This document shows, one piece after another, positions 56,313-64,000 of a stretch of DNA of 64,000 bases. A program made the position numbers and the translations under genes. The DNA lies in contig NC_019793.1 of assembly GCF_000317835.1 (NCBI RefSeq), positions 1,140,001 through 1,204,000 of the forward strand, read 5' to 3'. This stretch comes from Deinococcus peraridilitoris DSM 19664 (lineage in GTDB: Bacteria; Deinococcota; Deinococci; Deinococcales; Deinococcaceae). The notes below the pieces were generated by a model. The model had not been told where the DNA came from. It ran no database searches and saw nothing but the letters and a program-made list of their open reading frames with translations. The first letter of the stretch is position 1, and the number at the start of each line of letters is the position of its first letter.

Positions 56313-57785
56313 TCAGATGGCTTCGAGCAGCAAAGTCTCCGGGTTTTCCAGCAGGCGGATGACTTCCTTGCAGAAACGGGCCGCCTCCGCGCCGTCCACC
56401 AGGCGGTGATCGAAGGACAGCGACAGGTACATCATGTGGCCGGGCACGACCTGATCGTTTTCGTCAAACACGGGCCGTTTCACGATGCTGTGAATGCCCA
56501 TGATGGCCGCGTCTGGCACATTGATGATCGGGAAACTGAAGAGTGCCCCGATCGAGCCGATGTTGGTAACGCTGAACGAGCTGCCCGCCATCTCGTCGGG
56601 CGTCAGCTTGCCGTCGCGCGCGCGGGTGCCGAGATCGAGAATCTCGCGCGCCAGTTGCAGCACGCTCTTGCGCTCGACATCGCGAATGACGGGCACGATC
56701 AGGCCCGCGTCGGTCGCCACCGCCATGCCGAGATTGTAATAGCGCTTCTGCACGATTTCCTGAGCCGCCTCGTCAAAAGACGTGTTGAGGCTGGGGTACT
56801 TCTGCAGCGCAGTGGCAATCGCCTTGAAGATAAAGGGCAGGTAGGACAGCTTCACGCCGGAAGCTTCGGCACCACCTTTCAGGCGCTCGCGCAGGGCGAC
56901 CAGCTTGCTGAGGTTGGCCTCGTCCACCGTGAGGGTACGCACCGTGTAGAGGTGGCTCGCCAGCATCTGGTTGCTGATGGCGCGGCGCATGCCCCGCAGC
57001 GGGGTGCGGCTTTCCAGGGCCTCGTAGCCTTTGGGCGTCTTGTACTGCACCGGCGCCACGGGCATGCCGCTGCCAGTCGGAGCTTTCGCCTGCGGCTGCG
57101 CCGCCTGGGCCTGCTTCATGGCGTAGTTGTGCACGTCGGTCACGCGCACGCGTCCGTTGGGGCCACTGCCCTGCACCTGTGAGAGGTCCACATCGAGTTC
57201 ACGGGCCAGCTGCCGTGCGGCGGGCACCGCCAGCACCCGCCCGTGCTGCGTCGCCGCGGTGTTTCCACTCTGCCCGCCACGCCCCAGCCCGGTGGGCACG
57301 CTGAGTTTCTCGTCGCTGGCAAAGGCCTTGAAGAGCGATTGGTCGTCACCCTTGTCTTCCTGGCTTCCCGACTCGACGATCGAGCGTTCTTCCTGCGCGG
57401 TGACGGGCAGGGTGACGTGGGCGGTCGTGGGGTTCTCGAAGCTTTCCTGCACGGCCTGCTGCGCGCTAGAGGCGCCTGCGTGTGCTGGAATCGAAGTCGC
57501 GGTCGCCATGCTCGCCGCGGCCTGCACGGGAGCGCCGGCAGTTTCACCCGCTTCGGCAATGACGGCGATGGCGGCGTGTACGGCCACGATCTCCCCTTCC
57601 TGCACCAGCTTCTTTTGCAGGGTGCCCGCGAAGGGTGAGGGCAGTTCCACCGTGACTTTGTCGGTCATGACCTCCACGATCGGTTGCTCCAGCGCGACGC
57701 TGTCTCCCTCATTGACGAGCCATTTGAGGATTTCGCCTTCCACCACAGATTCGGCGAGTTCGGGCAATACGACTTCTCTTGGCAC
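56313..57785 (-). CDS. Dihydrolipoamide acyltransferase (E2) of branched-chain 2-oxoacid dehydrogenase
   Basis: 490 residues. Lipoyl domain 1-76 with lipoyl-lysine K43 (EVMTDKVTVELPSP), a flexible Ala/Pro-rich linker, a peripheral subunit-binding domain at about 180-218 (AVPAARQLARELDVDLSQV) and the acyltransferase domain with SFDHRLVDGAEAARF holding the catalytic His and Asp. The start GTG at 57785 has AAGGAG 7 bases upstream. The DKVTVE lipoyl site and the E1 genes upstream point to a branched-chain rather than a pyruvate complex. Confidence 0.92.
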   Translation of the reverse strand: MPREVVLPELAESVVEGEILKWLVNEGDSVALEQPIVEVMTDKVTVELPSPFAGTLQKKLVQEGEIVAVHAAIAVIAEAGETAGAPVQAAASMATATSIPAHAGASSAQQAVQESFENPTTAHVTLPVTAQEERSIVESGSQEDKGDDQSLFKAFASDEKLSVPTGLGRGGQSGNTAATQHGRVLAVPAARQLARELDVDLSQVQGSGPNGRVRVTDVHNYAMKQAQAAQPQAKAPTGSGMPVAPVQYKTPKGYEALESRTPLRGMRRAISNQMLASHLYTVRTLTVDEANLSKLVALRERLKGGAEASGVKLSYLPFIFKAIATALQKYPSLNTSFDEAAQEIVQKRYYNLGMAVATDAGLIVPVIRDVERKSVLQLAREILDLGTRARDGKLTPDEMAGSSFSVTNIGSIGALFSFPIINVPDAAIMGIHSIVKRPVFDENDQVVPGHMMYLSLSFDHRLVDGAEAARFCKEVIRLLENPETLLLEAI

Positions 57786-57839
57786 AGTTGTACTCCTTGA
57801 ATTTGAATGATGGTGACAGGTGAAGTGACCGGGCTCGGC

Positions 57840-58064
57840 TTAGCGCAGGAAGATACGAATCAGGCCGAAGGCGATCAGCACCCAGGCCAGCACCTGAATC
57901 CAGCGCTCACCCTGGGCGTGCCAGTAGGCGAGGGCGCCCAGCACCACGAAATACAGCGCGATCAGCAGGCTCTGCCAGGGTTCGGGCAGCCGCAGGGCCA
58001 GCTGGTAGAGGGCGAAGCCCGCCAGCAGCCCCACCAGGCCCAGCACCTGACGGCTGATGTTCAC
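57840..58064 (-). CDS. Small membrane protein (74 aa) in the dehydrogenase cluster
   Basis: 74 residues with two or three hydrophobic segments (VLGLVGLLAGFALYQLAL, LLIALYFVVLGALAYW, VLAWVLIAFGLIRIFL). The start GTG at 58064 overlaps the upstream stop codon (GTGA), so it is translationally coupled. No family recognised. Its place between E1beta and E2 suggests co-expression with the complex. Confidence 0.7.
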   Translation of the reverse strand: MNISRQVLGLVGLLAGFALYQLALRLPEPWQSLLIALYFVVLGALAYWHAQGERWIQVLAWVLIAFGLIRIFLR

Positions 58065-58501
58065 CGGGGCGCTCCCGGCGCTCCGTAGAACAGGTTCACA
58101 AACACCAGCGCCCCGAACAGTGCGGCCAGCCAGGGACGGAAGTTCGAGGCGCGGCCCAGCTGCCACACTGCCCCGCCCGCCAGCAATCCCAGCACTGCCG
58201 CGACCACGAGGCCAAAGGGACTGGGCAGTTCGGCCACCCGGTCAGCCAGCAACCGGAAGGCCAGCAGGATCGGCAGCGTCACCAGCACCACCATGCTCAG
58301 GACAGGGCGGCGAAACACCGTGAAGTAGTGACGCCCGCCTGTCCAGGCGGCCAGTGCTGCGAAGGCCAGGGTGAACACCCAGCGCAGCGCCTCTGGCCAG
58401 GTCGCCAGCAAACGGCGCAGGGGCAGCGCAATGACCGCCTCCAGGATGGTGGCGATCAACAGGCCGATCAGCAGGATGACAAGGGGAGCGGCGGCGCGCA
58501 T
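58061..58501 (-). CDS. Membrane protein (146 aa) in the dehydrogenase cluster
   Basis: 146-residue protein with about four membrane helices (VILLIGLLIATILEAVIALPL, WVFTLAFAALAAW, MVVLVTLPILLAF, LVVAAVLGLLAGGAVW). Its ATG follows the E1beta stop by one base (TGAGATG), and its stop overlaps the next gene. No family recognised. Confidence 0.75.
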   Translation of the reverse strand: MRAAAPLVILLIGLLIATILEAVIALPLRRLLATWPEALRWVFTLAFAALAAWTGGRHYFTVFRRPVLSMVVLVTLPILLAFRLLADRVAELPSPFGLVVAAVLGLLAGGAVWQLGRASNFRPWLAALFGALVFVNLFYGAPGAPR

Positions 58502-58502
58502 C

Positions 58503-59537
<1,035 letters not shown>

Positions 59538-59538
59538 C

Positions 59539-60639
<1,101 letters not shown>

Positions 60640-60743
60640 GAGTCCTCCTGCAAAGCGCGTGCATCAGGGCTTCGAACGTGCGTGCCGGCGGGCGTGGCCT
60701 TCTGGGAAAGCACGTCTGGACAGAGTCCACACGAAACACGTGA

Positions 60744-60757
60744 CTAACGCTCGTTAG
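60744..60757. promoter_or_regulatory. TetR-type operator (PaaR-like palindrome) on the bkd promoter
   Basis: CTAACGCTCGTTAG is a 14-bp palindrome that fits the pattern CNAACGNNCGTTNG described for T. thermophilus PaaR. It begins 1 base after the -10 hexamer and covers the expected transcription start of the E1alpha gene, a position where a repressor would block initiation. No tetR gene is in the window, so the regulator is encoded elsewhere. Confidence 0.7.
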
Positions 60758-60758
60758 G

Positions 60759-60764
60759 ATTATA
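60759..60764 (-). promoter_or_regulatory. -10 element of the branched-chain dehydrogenase operon
   Basis: A perfect TATAAT on the minus strand with start expected near 60752, giving a leader of about 112 bases before E1alpha. The -35 region is poor. Confidence 0.7.
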
Positions 60765-60889
60765 CCGGGACACGAACTCAGGAAAACAGACCCCTCGTGC
60801 AAGGTGGCCTCTGGGTCTCGCTGCGCGCTCTTGTGCACGTCTTTAACTGACCATGGCGTATTTCATGCCCGACTGGCACAGCATGACGC

Positions 60890-61363
60890 ATGAACTCCTA
60901 TGTCCGTTCTGCCATAGCCGGATGTCTCGCCACCCTGCCGATGAGTCTGTGGATGCTGCTGGCACAGCGCTTGCTGCTGCGTCCACGAGAGCGCTACGCA
61001 CTTCCCCCCGAACAGATCACCGAGCACGCCGCCGAAGCGGTCGGGCTCGACGGGGTGGCGCACGACAAACCCAAACGCAAAGCGGCCAGCATTGTCAACC
61101 ACTTCGCGTACGGTGCGGCGGCCGGCGCACTGTACGCCCCCCTGCGCCCACTGGCAGCGCCGGCGCTGCTCAAGGGCGTCCTGTTCGGCTCGCTCGTCTG
61201 GAGCGGCAGTTACCTCGGCCTGCTGCCCGTGCTGGGGCTGCTGAGCTCGGCCACCGAGCACCCGGCCCGGCGCAACGTGCTGATGATCGTGGCACACCTC
61301 ATCTGGGGTGGTGTGCTCTCGGTGCTGGTCGAGGCAAACACCCGAAAGAACGTCAGAAGGTAA
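60890..61363 (+). CDS. Hypothetical membrane protein (157 aa, YagU/DUF1440-like)
   Basis: 157 residues with about four hydrophobic segments: AIAGCLATLPMSLWMLL, HFAYGAAAGALYAPL, LFGSLVWSGSYLGLLPVLGLL and IVAHLIWGGVLSVLVE. HDKPKRKAASIVNHFAYGA resembles small YagU/DUF1440-type proteins, but the match is from memory only. The 3' end overlaps the converging nitrilase gene by 11 bases. Confidence 0.65.
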   Translation: MNSYVRSAIAGCLATLPMSLWMLLAQRLLLRPRERYALPPEQITEHAAEAVGLDGVAHDKPKRKAASIVNHFAYGAAAGALYAPLRPLAAPALLKGVLFGSLVWSGSYLGLLPVLGLLSSATEHPARRNVLMIVAHLIWGGVLSVLVEANTRKNVRR

Positions 61364-62236
61364 CGACCTGCGCGCCCGGGGCCGCCTGCCGTACACCGTG
61401 CGGCCAGTCACGGGCGTTGATGGTGTGGCCGTTCTCACGGACCTCGCGCAGTCGTGCCAGATCGAGGTCGGCGTACACCCAGGTCGCGACGTTCAGGGGA
61501 CCCTTGACGACCACACCGTCTCCGCCGGGCGAAAAGCCGTGGTCGATGGGACCATACACCCCGGCAGCGCCGGTGTTCACGTCGATCACCTCGTTCCAGG
61601 GTGCGGTGCCGATCAGGGGGGACTGCGCGGTGTACATCTGGTTTTCGAGCGCGCGTGCGCGGCTGCCGATCTCCACACGGTGGTAGCCGGTGATGGCCTC
61701 GGTGCAGCTGGGAACGAGCAGCAAATCCGCACCCGATTGCGCGAGTGCGCGCGCAAGGTGCGGAAACTCGCTGTCGTAACAGATGTTCACGCCCAGCCTG
61801 CCGCAGGCCGTGTCAAAGACCTTGAGGCCCTTGCCGGGCGCCACGCCCCAGGTGTCCGTCTCGAAGCGCGTCATGACCAGCTTGTCCTGAAACTCCACCC
61901 GGCCGCCCGGCGCCAGGAAATACGCGCGGTTCACGTACCGGCCATCCTCGTGCACCGGGAAACTGCCCGCCAGCAGGTACACTCCATGCCGACGCGCCAG
62001 GTCACGGTGCAGCTCCACGAAGCGCTCCCGGTAGGGTTGCAAGGCAGGCAGCTGCTTTTTTACGTCCTGCTGCTCCTGCACGCTCAGCAGGCTGGTGAGC
62101 TCCATGCTGGCGTATTCAGGAAAGACGAGCACCTGCGCTCCGGCCTCGGCGGCCTGCGCGGTCCAGTTACTGATTTTTTCGGCGGCGGCCTCCCAGCTTT
62201 GCAGGTAAGACACCGGGTACTGTGCGAGCGCGAGTT

Positions 62237-62240
<4 letters not shown>
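61353..62240 (-). CDS. Carbon-nitrogen hydrolase (nitrilase superfamily)
   Basis: 295-residue amidase-type enzyme with the Glu-Lys-Cys triad: E42 (LVFPEYASME), K120 (EFQDKLVMTRFE) and C154 (VNICYDSEFP). It is of the free-standing nitrilase superfamily type often encoded beside a GNAT protein. The substrate is unknown. The start GTG at 62240 overlaps the acetyltransferase stop (GTGA), so translation is coupled. Confidence 0.92.
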
Positions 62241-62832
<592 letters not shown>

Positions 62833-62836
<4 letters not shown>

Positions 62837-63252
62837 CCTTGGCCTGACCCTCCGGCCACCTGCCGCAGCCAGTCCTGCAGATTGTAGTAATTGGTAACCC
62901 GCGTGATTTTGCCGTCCGCGACCTCAAAAAACGCGCCGCCGGGCAGGACGTACGTCTGCCCGCGCGCTTCCGGCAGCCCCTCGTCAGTGGCAAGGTACGT
63001 GCCATGCACGATGTACTCGGCCGCGGCGCGTGAACCGTCCGGCGAGGCCAGCACCACGATGTCGGTCAGACGCTCGCGGTACGAGCGGTTCATGCGGTCG
63101 ATGAACTGGCGGAACGCGTCAAGTCCTTCTTCCCGTCCGCCCTGATTGAGGTCATGCACGACGTTCTCGTTCAGCAGACCGAAAAACGTGTCCCAGTCCC
63201 CAGCGTTGAAGGCGTCGTAGTAGCGGCGCAGCACATCGAGGGTCTTTTGCAT
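62833..63252 (-). CDS. NTF2-like (SnoaL-type) protein
   Basis: 139-residue alpha+beta cone-fold protein: LDVLRRYYDAFNAGDWDTFFGLLNENVVHDLNQGG at the N-terminus and GAFFEVADGKITRVTNYYNLQDW at the end, the ketosteroid isomerase/SnoaL-like ester-cyclase pattern. The function is not defined by sequence. It is first in a three-gene coupled operon; TACTCT lies 7 bases before ATG. Confidence 0.88.
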
Positions 63253-63259
63253 ACCGGGA

Positions 63260-63265
63260 AGAGTA
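63260..63265 (-). promoter_or_regulatory. -10 element of the NTF2-GNAT-nitrilase operon
   Basis: TACTCT lies 7 bases from the ATG at 63252, the leaderless layout. Confidence 0.5.
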
Positions 63266-63365
63266 GCAAGCCACGTGCCCTGGAAACGTTACCTCATATG
63301 GCTTATCCCCGGTCAGCTGGGCAGACAGCAGGCCCGGTCATTTCGCAGGAAAACGCCGACCTCAA

Positions 63366-63405
63366 GAGCACCGGAGCCCGAGTGGCCACTCGGACTCCGG
63401 TGCTC
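63366..63405. terminator. Hairpin after the beta-barrel protein gene
   Basis: GAGCACCGGAG and CTCCGGTGCTC with inner CCGAGTG/CACTCGG form a long near-perfect stem just past the stop of the minus-strand gene. The T tract is weak. Confidence 0.6.
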
Positions 63406-63411
63406 GCTTCG

Positions 63412-64000
63412 TCAGAACGACAGTTGCAGGCCCAGTTTGAGCTTCAACAGCAGTTTGGGCTGATTGATGATGTCGTCCACCTGCCGGTAGCCCGAGTCGC
63501 CCGGACGGAAGACGGCACTTCCCTGCAAGGTGTTGACATTGAGCGCAGAAGGCAGGTAACCCTCGAGGCCGGTGTCGAGCACGACGTTCAGGTATCTCGC
63601 CAGCCGGTAGGTCGTGGCGGCGCCTACACCCGCCCCGAACAGCAGGGACTCGGTAGTGACGAACCCGGAGCTGTCCGAGTCCGTACCGATGAAGAAATTC
63701 GCACGCGGTCCGGCGTACAGATCAAACCAGAGGCCTGGCGTCTCAGCAGGCAGGGTGTAGAGCAGGTCCAGACCCGCAGCGATATTCAGCCCGATTTCGC
63801 GTTCGCCTGAGCCCTGGTAAGGATCGTTGAAGTTGGCATTCGACGACAGGCGCACACCGTAAGGCGAGCGGCCGAGTTCGCGTGCGAACAGATTGACGTC
63901 AAGTCCGGCGCCGCCCCGGTAGCCTCCACTCAAGGTGAAGCCAAACGTCTGGGCTGAGGCATTTCCCAGCGACAGCAGCGTCACGAGGGTCAGAATTCGT
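63412..64000 (-). CDS. Outer-membrane beta-barrel-like protein, 5' end outside window
   Basis: The open frame continues past the window edge. The visible part begins in a signal peptide (RILTLVTLLSLGNASAQ) and goes on with alternating amphipathic strands rich in Gly, Tyr and Asn (TFGFTLSGGYRGGAGLDV, AGLDLLYTLP, LWFDLYAGPRANFFIG) and a C-terminal LLLKLKLGLQLSF ending in Phe, as in outer-membrane barrels. No precise family is recognised. The true start lies beyond 64000. Confidence 0.7.
   Translation of the reverse strand, partial: RILTLVTLLSLGNASAQTFGFTLSGGYRGGAGLDVNLFARELGRSPYGVRLSSNANFNDPYQGSGEREIGLNIAAGLDLLYTLPAETPGLWFDLYAGPRANFFIGTDSDSSGFVTTESLLFGAGVGAATTYRLARYLNVVLDTGLEGYLPSALNVNTLQGSAVFRPGDSGYRQVDDIINQPKLLLKLKLGLQLSF

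Overview
The window looks like a chromosomal segment of a Deinococcus-type bacterium. The evidence is a high-GC, GC-rich-codon core gene set and a 23S rRNA gene with its own promoter and no 16S gene upstream, an arrangement typical of Deinococcus-Thermus. Many genes also have a TANNNT -10 hexamer only 5-9 bases before the start codon, which is the leaderless-transcript layout common in Deinococcus. I cannot name the species from sequence alone.

Layout. 1-573: 5' part of a 23S rRNA gene (minus strand), then its leader and promoter. 0.9-6.7 kb (minus): PrsW-like protease, RuvC, a peptide ABC importer (oppC, oppB, substrate-binding protein) and an ErpA/IscA-type Fe-S carrier. 6.9-17.1 kb: M24 peptidase, ApgM phosphoglycerate mutase, TrmH, and the mutY-uppS-HRDC cluster. 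This stretch also holds a flavin reductase, a YxxR-type sirtuin and small membrane proteins. 17.4-28 kb: a MoxR-like AAA ATPase and VWA protein separated by a lipoprotein gene, a diguanylate cyclase, an orphan OmpR-type regulator, a phosphodiester-glycosidase protein and an MglB/MglA pair. 27.4-31.9 kb: phoU-pstB-pstA-pstC-pstS. A Pho-box-like repeat next to pstS points at a small divergent gene of unknown function.

32.3-49 kb is accessory. It holds a degenerate IS630-family element carrying a nested non-autonomous element, which I infer from TA duplications, related terminal inverted repeats and an exact restoration of the transposase frame on removal. The nested element contains a 14-unit, mostly 40-bp tandem repeat array. 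Next come two lipoproteins and an AddB-like nuclease gene broken by a 10-bp tandem duplication. Its intact, translationally coupled AddA-like helicase follows, then a serine hydrolase, a DUF4127 protein with a proline/arginine-rich insertion, an MFS transporter and an S33-type peptidase.

49.4-64 kb returns to core genes: LigB-like dioxygenase family protein, tRNA-Pro(GGG), M29 aminopeptidase, PQQ-type sugar dehydrogenase and CutA. A branched-chain 2-oxoacid dehydrogenase cluster follows (E1alpha, E1beta, two membrane proteins, E2, SPFH protein, E3). It sits behind a TATAAT promoter overlapped by a 14-bp palindrome that fits the TetR-family (PaaR-type) operator pattern. The window closes with an overlapping NTF2-like/GNAT/nitrilase operon and the 3' part of an outer-membrane beta-barrel gene.

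The most unusual items are the nested repeat-bearing element, the frameshifted AddB-like gene beside an intact AddA-like helicase, the Pho-box-like site on an uncharacterised small gene, and the bkd operator.
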